Positions 19,627-29,540 of a stretch of DNA of 64,000 bases are shown here, piece after piece. Below the pieces are notes generated by a model that saw nothing but the letters and a program-made list of their open reading frames with translations, was not told the DNA's origin and did not search any database. Within the stretch, counting starts at the first letter, position 1. Every line of letters starts with the position of its first letter. The translations under genes were made by a program, and so were the position numbers. This stretch comes from Tupaia tana (taxonomy: Eukaryota; Chordata; Mammalia; Scandentia; Tupaiidae), in contig JAKSZU010000016.1 in NCBI GenBank assembly GCA_026018925.1, forward strand, positions 1,612,001 to 1,676,000, written 5' to 3'.

Positions 19627-20001
19627 TGTGACTGCTCTGTCTGGCGGTGACCCGAAGCACAGGAAGCCCTGCTCAGACCTCGGGGTCAGAGGGAGAGGGA
19701 GGCCCCAGGGTGCTCCTGGCCAGCCCGCCCCCACCTCCTATTCACTGGGCAAAGGGGAAGGAAAGTTCATTTTACAGACAGCTGCGTCTTGGAGGGTCAG
19801 GACGATAAGGCCATTGCTGGGGCAGGGTGGTGGCAGTATGGTAAGGAGGACCCAAGGCGGACAGCATGCCCCGGAGCCTGGAGATTCGTCCGCGCACACA
19901 CCCACCCAGGGGCCTCCTGCCGTCCGGCAGGTGCACAGGAGGGCGCTGTCGCCGTTTGCCGCCTTGGCAGCCGTCCGTTCAGAGCTCATAAACCCACGGC
20001 C
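19627..20001. repeat. Dispersed direct repeat, copy 1
   Basis: About 375 bp matching 31005-31403 in the same orientation, with small indels. Both copies start TGTGACTGCTCTGTCTGGCG and end near AAACCCACGGCC. It may be an LTR of an old ERV or a segmental duplicate. On the minus strand the unit would end in CA. Confidence 0.7.
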
Positions 20002-20263
20002 TGACGTTTCCCCTTCTGATTTGACGAAGCCGGAGGGCGGTCAGCAGGAAGAGCCCGGGTGCGCCAGGGCAGGCTCGCGGTCCCCAGGTCGTGCAGAGGC
20101 GGCCGCGCTGGGAAAGCTAGGACTAAACAGACACGTGTCCAGTGCCCGCGCCGTGAAGGAGCACATGAGGCGGGCAGAGGGGCTTAGCCATGAAACTGTC
20201 CCGAACTGTCTGCAAGGTGGACGTTTGAGTCTCCTTTTGTGTATCATCCTTTGGGTATGGAAA
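20002..20263. other. Unassigned sequence
   Basis: Continues from the direct repeat; nothing recognised. Confidence 0.35.
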
Positions 20264-20527
20264 TTTTTTTTTTTTTTTTTTGAGAGGTTTTTGCTATAGG
20301 GCGCATGCGCTTGCCAGAAAGACAGAGACAGAGAGACAGAAAGCGAGAAATCACCCTCCAGGGAGGATGGCCACGCCGCAATCCCTTCTCCTCCATTCTC
20401 CTCTTGGGATCTTGGGCACACACGCACACGCGCCCGGTGTGAGTTTAAGCCACCGGGTCTGGGACTCGAACCGTGGTCGACTACATGGGAGTCCAGCAAC
20501 ATAGCCATTTACACTAACTGCTGGTCC
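20264..20527 (-). mobile_element. SINE-A
   Basis: Flanked by GGAAATTTT on both sides; near consensus. Confidence 0.92.
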
Positions 20528-20616
20528 GGGGCACGGAAATTTTACAATATGAATTGATTCAGTAATACTAGGTAGCTCTGATCCAATAAGGAAAACAGGG
20601 ACGAGAAGTAAAAACC

Positions 20617-20785
20617 AGGGGTGTGCAGGTGGCACAGTGGTTAAGGGCACTGGACTCCCACATGGCTGACTATGGTTTGAGTTCCGGACCTGGTGGCTTG
20701 CTTTCTCACTTTCACTCTCTCTCTCCCTCTCTGGTCTAAATAAATAAATAATAATGTTAAATAAAATAATTCTAAAAAAAAAAAG
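20617..20785 (+). mobile_element. SINE-B
   Basis: GTGCAGGTGGCACAGTGGTT head; ends in an A11 tail. Confidence 0.85.
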
Positions 20786-21751
20786 AAACCATGGCAGAAC
20801 TTCCAGCATTATTAATAAGATCAGTGGTCTGGAAGGAACGGTCGAGCTGATAATGCCCATGAGAGAGAATGCCATGGAAACACGGCAAGGCTGAACCAGA
20901 GTTGGGAACGGACAGGGCTGTTCTGAGTAGGGCCGATAATGTGTACGATGGGCGCAGAGAGTCCGTGTTCAGACCATGGAAGGGTCGTATTGGTGGGGCG
21001 CCCGAAGGGAAGTCGCTGTCCCCAAGGATAAGGTTTCTATGAAGTTCCCATCAAGAAGAGTTCCCCTGGTGAGAGGCGAAGCCTTCCTGGGTGCAGGGTT
21101 GCCATGCACGTTTCCCTAGGGAGTCAGACCCCCCAGTCCAGGCCTGCCGTGGGAGAGGAGGGTCAGCCACCCCGGAAAGGGAGGGCTAGTGGTGTGTGCC
21201 CAGCGCTGGGGGGTGTACAGGGGAAGACAGAGCAACAGGGTTACCTTCTGACTATTTTGAGAGATCACGCTGAGGTAGGCGAGAAATCGATTTTCTGGGG
21301 TGACAGGCATGCCCACGTTTTGAAGAACGGCCTCCGCTTGTTGCTCTAGCTTTTTCAGCTGGCTCCAGGTGACTCCCGCGGCTTGCTGAGTACTAGGCAG
21401 TGGCTTCTGCTTGTCCAGGCTGGTGTTCTGGGGTCCAGGCTGACGTCTGGGGTCCATGATGAAGCGGGATCCTTTTCAGTGATACCCACTGGCTTCCTGT
21501 AGGTGAAGACACATGCAGACCCTCTGGCCTGGGCACACAGGGGGCAGGGTCCTTCCCATTGTGAGTTTGGGCCCCAACCCCAGATATTGGCCTGTAATGG
21601 GGGAACAGGTTGATATTAGGGTAATTGCCAATGTCTTTGATAGACTGTAGTATTTTGTTTATCAAGATTTAAAAAAAACAATAATATATAAAGGTCTGGA
21701 GAGCCTTTCTCGAGGGAATTCCCCTGGGGTAGAGGGATGCCCCCGTCCCTT
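20786..21751 (-). mobile_element. Degraded class II-like ERV, pol end and env start
   Basis: A minus-strand frame (21457 to 21116) contains TWSQLKKLEQQAEAVLQN. This resembles the leader region of betaretrovirus-like (HERV-K/HML-type) Env. Just upstream on the same strand (about 21665-21470) are pieces in two frames resembling a retroviral integrase C-terminus (a G.AC.F-like strand). Frameshifts separate them. The resemblance is by motif memory only and the class assignment is tentative. Confidence 0.5.
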
Positions 21752-22013
21752 TTTTTGAGAAAGAGATTTTTGTTATAGGGCACGTGCACTTGCCGGGGAG
21801 AGAGAAAGAGAGGGAGAGAGAGGGAGAGAGAGATAGAAAGTGAGAAATCACCTCCTGGGGGGATGGCCACACCACAATCCCTTCTCCTCCACTCTCCCCT
21901 CAGGATCTTGGGCACGCACACACACATGCCTGGCGTGAGTTTTAGGTCACTGGGTCTCGAACTGCAGTGGACTACGTGGGAGTCCAGCGATGTAACCATT
22001 ACATCATATGCTG
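21752..22013 (-). mobile_element. SINE-A
   Basis: GAGAAAGAGATTTTTGTTAT start; ends CATATGCTGG, immediately before the duplication of the composite element. Confidence 0.88.
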
Positions 22014-22027
22014 GTCCTCTCTTGTTT

Positions 22028-22030
<3 letters not shown>

Positions 22031-22058
<28 letters not shown>

Positions 22059-22262
22059 TTATCTATTTTTTATTACATTGAATTACATGTAACTTTACAG
22101 TGTATTACATTGCTTTTTCAAAAGGGAATGCCATGCATGTCAGTCAGTACAGAGACATTAATCTCCCCGCTTCAACATTCAATATCTTTCCTATGTTTCC
22201 CCCAATCATTATTATTATTATTCTAATTATTTTTTATGATAAACATGATTTTTTTTCCAATT
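22031..22262 (-). repeat. AT-rich 3' end and (TAAA)n tail of composite element 1
   Basis: On the minus strand this reads through GACTGACATGCATGG and TGTAATACACTGTAAAG to a (TAAA)n tail. The second element has the matching GACTGACATGCATAG. It may be the 3'UTR of the resident L1 family. Confidence 0.7.
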
Positions 22263-22429
22263 ATCAGATCATAAAGTTCCCAACAATAGGAAACGTAGAC
22301 TGCACTCAGGGCTGGACCAAGGGTGGATCTCGTGCAGCCCCGCAAATGTAGGTGAATCTCCATGGAACACAGTTTCAGGAACGCGGCTCAGGAAAGCAGA
22401 GACGGCCATCAGCGGTTGGGGCACGCGGG
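22263..22429 (-). repeat. Shared 3' module of the composite elements
   Basis: About 165 bp that is roughly 90% identical by eye to 53808-53975. It includes ACTGTGTTCCATGGAGA and GGTCCAGCCCTGAGTG on the minus strand. Origin unknown. Confidence 0.8.
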
Positions 22430-23990
22430 GCAGAACCCGGCCACGGCACGCGGGGGCAGACCCCGGCCACGGCACGCGGTGCAGACCCCGGCCACGGCAC
22501 GCGGGACAGGGCCCCGGCCATGGCACGCGGGACAGAGTCCCGGCCACGGCACGCGGGGGCAGGCCCCGGCCACGGCACGCGGGGCAGGGCCCCGGCCACG
22601 GCACGCGGGGCAGGCCCCGGCCACGGCACGCGGGGTCAGACCCCGGCCACGGCACGCGGGGTCAGACCCCGGCCACGGCACGCGGGACAGGGCCCCGGCC
22701 ACGGCACACGGGGGCAGGCCCCGGCCACGGCACGCGGGGCAGGCCCCGGCCACGGCACGCGGCGGCAGACCCCGGCCACGGCACGCGGCGGCAGACCCCG
22801 GCCACGGCACGCGGGACAGGGCCCCGGCCACGGCACGCGGGGGGCAGGCCCCGGCCACGGCACGCGGGGCAGAGTCCCGGCCACGGCACGCGGGGCAGAA
22901 CCCGGCCACGGCACGCGGGGGCAGACCCCGGCCACGGCACGCGGGGCAGGCCCCGGCCATGGCACGCGGGGCAGAACCCGGGCACGGCACGCAGGGGCAG
23001 ACCCCGGCCACGGCACACGGGACAGGGCCCCGGCCACGGCACGCGGGGCAGAGTCCCGGCCACGGCACGCGGGGGCAGAACCCGGCCACGGCACGCGGGG
23101 CAGAACCCGGGCACGGCACGCGGGGGCAGACCCTGGCCACGGCACACGGGACAGGGCCCCGGCCACAGCACGCGGGGCAGAGTCCAGGCCACGGCACGCG
23201 GGGCAGAGTCCAGGCCACGGCACGCGGGGCAGAACCCGGCCACGGCACGCAGGGGCAGACCCCGGCCACGGCACACGGGACAGGGCCCCGGCCACGGCAC
23301 GCGGGGCAGAGTCCCGGCCACGGCACGCGGGGGCAGAACCCGGCCACGGCACGCGGGGCAGAACCCGGGCACGGCACGCGGGGGCAGACCCTGGCCACGG
23401 CACACGGGACAGGGCCCCGGCCACAGCACACGGGGCAGAGTCCAGGCCACGGCATGCGGGGCAGAGTCCCGGCCACGGCACGCGGGGCAGAACCCGGCCA
23501 CGGCACGCGGGGCAGAGTCCCGGCCACGGCACGCGGGGCAGAACCCGGCCACGGCACGTGGGGTCAGAGCCCCGGCCACGGCACACGGGACAGGGCCCCG
23601 GCCACAGCACACGGGGCAGAGTCCAGGCCACGGCATGCGGGGCAGAGTCCCGGCCACGGCACGCGGGGCAGAACCCGGCCACGGCACGCGGGGCAGAGTC
23701 CCGGCCACGGCACGCGGGGCAGAACCCGGCCACGGCACGTGGGGTCAGAGCCCCGGCCACGGCACACGGGACAGAGCCCCGGCCACGGCACACGGGACAG
23801 ACACTGGCCAAGGCACGCGGGGTCAGAGCCCCGGCCACGGCACATGGGGCAGAGCCCCGGCCACGGCACGCGGGACAGACCCCGGCCAAGGCACGCGGGG
23901 CAGACCCCGGCCACGGCACGCGGGGCAGACCCCGGCCACGGCACACAGGACAGAGCCCTGGCCACGGCACGCGGGGCAGAGCCCGTCGGG
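22430..23990 (-). repeat. GC-rich VNTR, ~25-bp unit, about 60 copies
   Basis: On the + strand the unit is CCCCGGCCACGGCACGCGGG plus GCAGA-like joints of varying length (24-26 bp). CpG is almost entirely preserved. Frames up to nearly 600 codons run through it on both strands, but they are low-complexity by-products. A 181-bp higher-order block of seven units is repeated at about 23441 and 23622. Confidence 0.95.
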
Positions 23991-24134
23991 CGGACCTCCA
24001 GACAGGGCACGTGGAGCGGAGCCCCCGCACCCTGATCCCGCACCCCAGCACGTGGATTGGAGCCCCCGCGCCCGCCTTCCCACCCCCGCGCGCCGGCCCG
24101 CGGAGCGGAGCCCCCGCCTGCCGCCCCTGGACGT

Positions 24135-24623
24135 TTAATTGTGTCTAGTACTTCTTGCATATTATTCTCAAAGTTTTGGGCCATTTTCTCAGTCTTTTAT
24201 GGTGGACCTTTCTAGGTCAGCCATTTTCTCTTCTACATTAGAGATTCCATTTTCTGAATGATCTAGACTGCTTTTAATACTTTCAAGGAAGATTTTGACT
24301 TCTTCTATTATATCCTTCATCTCTAACAGCTCCATCTGATTCTTTTGTAAAGTGTGAAACTCCTCTTTTAGATCTTGCATGAATTTCCTCACCTCCTAGA
24401 ACTCTTCAACTCCTTTCTCCTTCCCCTTCAGCAGTTCCTTGTCTCTCTTCTCTTCGATCTCTGTTAGCTTTGCCATTATGAATGATCTGAATTGTTTATC
24501 AGACATTTCCATGAATTCCCTTGAACTGTGTGTGGATGAAGAGGAGCTATCCATTTCAATTGGAGGAGGGGCATTTTCCTGCTTCTCCATATTTCTTGTG
24601 GTCCTGCAGCGATTTCTAGTCAT
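24135..24623 (-). pseudogene. L1 ORF1 N-terminal fragment
   Basis: The minus-strand frame shows an N-terminal tail (MEKQENAPPP, then a poly-Ser stretch) and a long Lys/Glu/Leu-rich coiled coil (VRKFMQDLKEEFHTLQKNQM and NGISNVEEKMADLERSTIKD), as in mammalian L1 ORF1p. It is interrupted by TAG at 24396-24398 and TGA at 24189-24191, with a probable one-base shift. It is cut off at about 24134 where the GC-rich linker begins, so the RRM and C-terminal domains are absent. ORF1p is the RNA-binding chaperone of L1; this fragment cannot act as one. Confidence 0.85.
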
Positions 24624-24759
24624 CTGGTGGATGGTCGGTTTCTTCCCAAACTTTTGAAGTTTAATATAAAGGTTGGGAAGTGTGCAGAAAAGGAAGCAGA
24701 GAGAGGGAACAATACCACCAACAACAAAAAAAACAGACAAGAAACAGAGAAAAAGAAGA

Positions 24760-25324
24760 GAAAAGCTTTGGAATTCATCTAAAAAAGAAAAATTAATATT
24801 AAAAAAATTTCAATAAAAATCAAAAATTAGAAAACCGCGCTAGCGCGCCGCGCGAAATGTCTAGATCTCAGGAGCCATTGAGCAGACTGTCTCTTGAAGA
24901 AGGGCTGTTCTGGGAGGAGCAGAGGGGATTATTAACAAAACAAAGGCCTAGGAGGGAGGGGCCAAAGGGCCCTGTAAGAAGCCTCACCTTAAAAAATTCT
25001 AAAAAGCAAAAATTAAAAAAAAAGACAGACAGACAGACAGAGAGAGAGAGAGAGAGTGAGAGGTAGAGAGAGACAAAGATTGATTCAGAGACAGGAGATA
25101 TGAAAGGGGTTTTCCTACCACGTGGGTTTTGTATGCTGGAGGCCCAGTTAGGAGTGGGACATCTTCATTTCTCCCAGCATGTCTAGATCTCAGGAGCCAT
25201 TGAGCAGACTGTCTCTTGAAGAAGGGCTGTTCACGTGGGTTTTGTATGCTGGAGGCCCAGTTAGGAGTGGGACATCTTCATTTCTCCCAGCATGTCTATA
25301 TCTCAGGAGCCATTGAGCAGACTT
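24760..25324 (-). promoter_or_regulatory. L1-type 5'UTR with tandem monomers
   Basis: The segment TCTCAGGAGCCATTGAGCAG occurs three times (about 24865, 25189 and 25300). An ACGTGGGTTTTGTATGCTGG segment occurs twice (about 25119 and 25230), giving a ~111-bp tandem period. Monomeric 5'UTRs that act as promoters are known from mouse L1. A CpG palindrome, GCGCTAGCGC, lies at about 24836-24845. Confidence 0.7.
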
Positions 25325-25364
25325 GTCCTCTCTTGTTTTTAAAAATAAGCCTTAAGAGTACAGT

Positions 25365-25519
25365 GTGGGGGCAGGCAGGTGGCGTGGTGGTTAAGGGCGC
25401 TGGACTCCCACATGGTCGACCGTGGTTCAAGTTCTGGACCTGGTAGCTTACTTTCTCTCTCTCTCTCTCTGTATGTCTGATCAAACTGAAAAATAATAAT
25501 AAAGTTAAATACAATAATT
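25365..25519 (+). mobile_element. SINE-B
   Basis: GGGGGCAGGCAGGTGGCGTG head; tail carries TACAATAATTCTT, which the next SINE duplicated. Confidence 0.85.
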
Positions 25520-25793
25520 CTTTTTTTTTTTTTTTTTTTTTTTTTGAGAGGTTTTTGCCATGGGATGTGTGCACTTGCCAGACAGAGAGAGAGACAGAGA
25601 GACAGAAAGTGAGAAATCACCCCCCAGGTGGAATGGCCACGCTGCAGTCCCTTCTCCTCCATTCTCCTCTCGGGATCTTGGGCACGCACACATACACGCC
25701 CGGTGTGAGTTTAAGCCACCGGGTCCGGGACGCGAACCGTGGTCGACTACATGGGAGTCCAGTGACAGAGCCATTATGCTAACTGCTGGTCTC
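25520..25793 (-). mobile_element. SINE-A in a SINE-B tail
   Basis: Direct repeat TACAATAATTCTT on both sides (about 25510 and 25797). The T28 run is the poly(A). Confidence 0.92.
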
Positions 25794-26907
25794 TTCCTAC
25801 AATAATTCTTAAAACAAAACAAAACAAAACAAAAAAGAATATGGTGTGCTTGTTCTATAAGAGACTGGCCAATAGGATTATGGGAATTCCAGTAATAGTC
25901 GTATTTGGAAATCTTGGAAAATCCGAGTGAACCTGAGACTGGTAGAGTAGGGGCCATCGTCTGTTTTTAACTGTTTGGGACAGCCCTCATGGCATCGCGT
26001 TCAAGGTGAGACCGAGCAGGAGCCGTTTTCTCCGGATGAAGGGGCGGCAGGGATTCCGTTACAGGAAGTCAGTAGTTACACAGACACCTCTAAGTTGACC
26101 AAAGCAAGGCCCGCGGGCAGCACGTCTGCCGGGCAGGGTTGCAGTGAGAGTGAGGCTCTCCGGGCCACCGCCCCGAGGCGGGCTGACGTGAGCTGCCCAG
26201 AGGGACGCGGTCAGTTCGGGCTTACCCAGCGGCATGGAGCGTGACAGGCGCCGGAGCGTCCTGGTGGTGGAGACGGAGATCGGAGATCAGGGAGATCGCT
26301 GCGCCTGGTTAGGGCAGGAGAGAGGGCGGCAGAGCTCCGTCCCTGCGACGGCCTGGGGGCAGGTCAGGGAGACGGGCACTACGAACTCGGGATGTGTGCG
26401 ATCGTCTAGAAGGGGCCGTGAGTTCGAAATGGTCGTCATAATCTTTACTGGCAGTACTTTCATGTGAGCATGTTCACTGTGAACCCTCTGAACACGGAAA
26501 TGGGGATCAGATACGACGTGAAGAGGCGGGGAGGGAAGTGCAAGGCCGAGGCACGGCCCTCTCCCGGCTTGCTGGGGCTCAGGAAACCGAGGGAGAGCCG
26601 CTCTGTGAGTTCTCCCTGAGCCCACGGCAAGGCGGTCAGTGTGGGGACGGTGCTCAGGGGTCCCTGCAGGGCTGGGGGGCTAAGGCTTTGAGGAAGGGCG
26701 AGGACATAGACAGGGCTAGTGAAGTCTGCTGAACAGTAGATTTAATAATTGATTGGTAGCTAGTCTCAAAATGGGATGAATCCAATTTATATTTCCAAGT
26801 AATTGTTGTAAGGATTGAGGATAAGTTTATTTGGAATATATAATGTTAATTTTTGAGGCCTAATAGTGTTTTAACTGTACGCCCGAGGTATAGTCAAGGA
26901 CTTTTTC
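25794..26907. other. Unassigned sequence, possibly ERV-derived
   Basis: About 1.1 kb without a SINE. GC-rich to 26700, then AT-rich. No conserved motif recognised. It lies between the direct repeats at 19.6 and 31.0 kb, so it could be internal sequence of the same old ERV. Confidence 0.3.
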
Positions 26908-27075
26908 TTTACTGAGAAATCACCCAGGGGTCATGGCCACACTGAATCCCTTCTCCTCCTGGGATGCATGCGCACAAGCCCCGTGTGATTTTCAAGCTAC
27001 CAGGTCTGGTGTTTGAACCACAGTTGGCCATGCAGGAGTCCGGCACCTTAACCACCACGCCACCGGCTGGCCCCT
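26908..27075 (-). mobile_element. SINE-C, 3' truncated
   Basis: Flanked by CAAGGACTTTTT on both sides; lacks the GCTATAGGG part. Confidence 0.85.
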
Positions 27076-27340
27076 GCCAAGGACTTTTTAAGGGGGGCCG
27101 ACTTGCGACTAATGGCATTACATCATACAACTTTATAATATTAATAAAAACCTTAATTTTATTACTCTTTTAACTCTTTCTTAGACTCTTTAAACATAAC
27201 TCAAACCTTCAACAATATGCGTTAGACCTTTTAGTTTTTGTCCCTTCTATTCAGATATAGTCTAGTCATTTTATGTTTTTTTTAAAAATAATTATTTTAT
27301 TTAACTGTATTCATTTACTTATTTATTTATTTATTAGATT
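27076..27340. other. AT-rich sequence, unassigned
   Basis: T-rich with repeated CTTTTAACTCTTT-like words, as also seen at 28307-28400; no gene. Confidence 0.35.
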
Positions 27341-27611
27341 TTTTTTTTTTTTTTTTGGACAGGTTTTTTGCTATAGGGTGGGTGTACTCGCCAGACAGAC
27401 AGAGAGAGACAGAGAGACAGAAAGCGAGAAATCACCCCCCAGGGAGGATGGTCACGCTGCAATCCCTTCTTCTCCATTCTCCTCTCGGGATCTTGGGCAC
27501 ACATGCACACGCCCCCTGGCGTGAGTTTTAAGCCACTGGGTCCGGGCCGCGAACCGTGGTCGACTACGTGGGAGTCCAGCAACATAGCCATTACGCTAAC
27601 TGCTGGTTCCC
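27341..27611 (-). mobile_element. SINE-A
   Basis: First of three SINEs stacked at a TCTAGTCATTTTAT-like site (near 27262, 27776 and 28004). Confidence 0.9.
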
Positions 27612-27648
27612 TTTTTCTAAATTTGACCAGGGAGGAACAGAGTGTTGT

Positions 27649-27688
<40 letters not shown>

Positions 27689-27772
27689 CAAACCGCAAGG
27701 TTTGGGACTCAAACCATGGTCAGCCATGTGGGAGTCCAGTGCACTTAACCACCATGCTACCTGCCAGCCCCA
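27612..27772 (-). mobile_element. SINE-B with (GA)n
   Basis: AAATTTGACCAGGGAGGAAC start; long GA run at 27650-27690. Confidence 0.85.
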
Positions 27773-27790
27773 ATCTAGCCACTTTATCTT

Positions 27791-27820
27791 TTTTTTTTTA
27801 AAGCATTATTTTATTTGGCT

Positions 27821-27851
<31 letters not shown>

Positions 27852-28004
27852 TTTTAATTTGACCAGAGAGGGACAGAGTGAGAGAGAGAGAAAGAGAGAA
27901 AGAAAGGGCAAGTGAGAAAGCAAACCACCAGGTCTGGGTTTCGAACCGTGGTTGGCATATGGGAGTCCATCGCCGTTAATCACCATGCCACCTGCTGGCC
28001 CCTA
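27791..28004 (-). mobile_element. SINE-B with (TTTA)n tail
   Basis: Ends CCACCTGCTGGCCCC; third insertion at the same site. Confidence 0.87.
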
Positions 28005-28052
28005 GCCATTTTATCTTAAAACAAAAACTTTTACCATACACAGTTCTGTCTT

Positions 28053-28306
28053 TTTTTCTTTTTTGAGAGAGATTTTTGCTATAGGGCACGTGCACTCACT
28101 GGAGAGACAGAGACAGGAAGTGAGAAATCACCTCCGGGGGGATGGCCACGCTGCAGTCTCTTCTCCTCCAGTCTTCCTTTGGAACCTTGGGCACGCACAC
28201 ACACGCGCCTGGCGTGAGTTTTTTAAGCTACTGGGTCCGGGACTTGAACAGTGGTCAAGTATGTTGGAATCCAGTGACGTAACCATTACGCTGTCTGGTG
28301 GTCCCA
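28053..28306 (-). mobile_element. SINE-A
   Basis: GAGAGAGATTTTTGCTATAG start; ends TGTCTGGTGGTCCC. Confidence 0.87.
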
Positions 28307-28460
28307 TCATACAAAATTCTTTCTATACCAAAACCTTCCCTTTTAACCTTTTTTTTCTTCCCTTTTAACTCTTTTATTTTTCTTTTACCAGAAACACATC
28401 TTTATAGCTATAACCTTCCATTCATTTTTAAAAATTATTTTCTTTGCTTTTCTCTCTCTT

Positions 28461-28609
28461 TTTTTATTTTTTAAGAGAGAGTTTTGCTCTAGGGCACCTG
28501 TATTTGGTGGTGATACAGAAAATGAGAAATCACCCCCCTGGGGCAGGGATGGCCAGGCCTCAATCCCACTTCATGGGAGTCCAGAGACTTAACGCCATCT
28601 GCTTGTCCT
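28461..28609 (-). mobile_element. SINE-A, internally deleted
   Basis: Flanked by TGCTTTTCT-like repeats (about 28445 and 28610). About 100 bp of body and head is missing. Confidence 0.75.
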
Positions 28610-28612
28610 GCT

Positions 28613-29049
28613 TTTCTTTTTTCATAAGTTTATTATTAGAAATTAACCTCTGATCTAGATGAAAATTCGTATCTTAAAGGACATGTTTTTATCTGTCACT
28701 TTGAGGTTTACCTGAGGCTAGTCCAGTGAGATTTCTAGGGTGTAGGGAAGCCGCAGGGGTTTCGAGCCGTTAACCCTCAATCTCAGAGCCCGGCATGGAT
28801 TTAGAATCCTGGGCTCCCTTCGGGCTGCAGGGCATTTCTGTCTCTAGTGACAATGTGGCGTTGCCTCACTGGGGACAAGGCCCCAGGGCGCAGGAGCGGT
28901 CAGTTATGGGTGCTGGGCAGTGCCAGGCCCCCCAGGCTGGAGGCATTCAGTCCCTTCCCAGGCAGAGGCTCTGATCTGGGCTTTCCCAGATCCTGCCCTT
29001 GGGAGGGAGTCAGCTTACTTGTCAAAGTTTTTAATTAATTTGAGTGTTC
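28613..29049. other. Unassigned sequence
   Basis: No gene or repeat recognised. Confidence 0.35.
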
Positions 29050-29249
29050 TTTTTTTTTTTTTTTCTTTTTTAAAGAATTATTTATTTATTTATTTATTTT
29101 CATTCATTTTATTTTAAAATTTGACCAGAAAGACACAGAAAGAGAGAAAGTGAGAAAAGGAAAGTGAGAAAGAAAGTCAACAGGTCCGAGACTTGAACCA
29201 TGGTTGGCCATGTGGGAGTCCAGCACTCTTATCCACCATGCCGGCCCCT
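29050..29249 (-). mobile_element. SINE-B
   Basis: Direct repeat TTGAGTGTTCTTTT at about 29039 and 29249. Confidence 0.9.
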
Positions 29250-29277
29250 TGAGTGTTCTTTTAAAAAATTGAATTGA

Positions 29278-29540
29278 GGGACCAGTAGTTAGCATAATGG
29301 CTATGTCACTGAACTCCCATCTAGCCGACCGCAGTTCAAGTCCCAGATCTGGTGGCTTAAACTCATGCCAGGTGCGTGTGCATGTGTGCCCAAGATCCCG
29401 AGAGGATAATGGAGGAGAAGGGATTGCGGTGTGGCCATCCCCCGGGGGGTGTGATTTCTTGCTTTCTGTCTCTCTGTCTTTCTGGCAAACACACATGCCC
29501 TGTAGCGAAAACCTCTCAAAAAAAAAAAAAAAAAAAAAAA
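29278..29540 (+). mobile_element. SINE-A
   Basis: Flanked by a GAATTGA-containing duplication (about 29268 and 29541); A20 tail. Confidence 0.92.

Larger units (their letters stand above)
22031..25324 (-). mobile_element. Composite VNTR retrotransposon 1 (L1 5' end + VNTR + 3' module)
   Basis: A 3.3-kb unit on the minus strand, flanked by the 17-bp duplication GTCCTCTCTTGTTTTTA (22014-22030 and 25325-25341). Reading 5' to 3' it holds an L1-type 5'UTR with tandem monomers (25324 to about 24760), an L1 ORF1 N-terminal fragment (about 24623-24135), a GC-rich linker, the VNTR (about 23990-22430), a ~170-bp module and an AT-rich 3' end with a (TAAA)n tail (22031-22062). Because the duplication brackets the whole unit, it was inserted as one RNA. 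The VNTR, 3' module and tail recur in the second copy at 53322-56121. The layout parallels SVA/LAVA elements of apes. I know no named family with these parts. Confidence 0.85.

Noticed and set aside
22430-23990. CRISPR-array look-alike (regular short repeats)
   Set aside because: No distinct spacers; the repeat is contiguous and the genome is mammalian.
22352-24148. Open frames of 557-598 codons (+) and up to 471 codons (-) with GHGTRG or PRAVAG repeats
   Set aside because: They follow the ~25-bp VNTR in several frames on both strands. The residue pattern is a direct read-out of the repeat and there is no coding signature.
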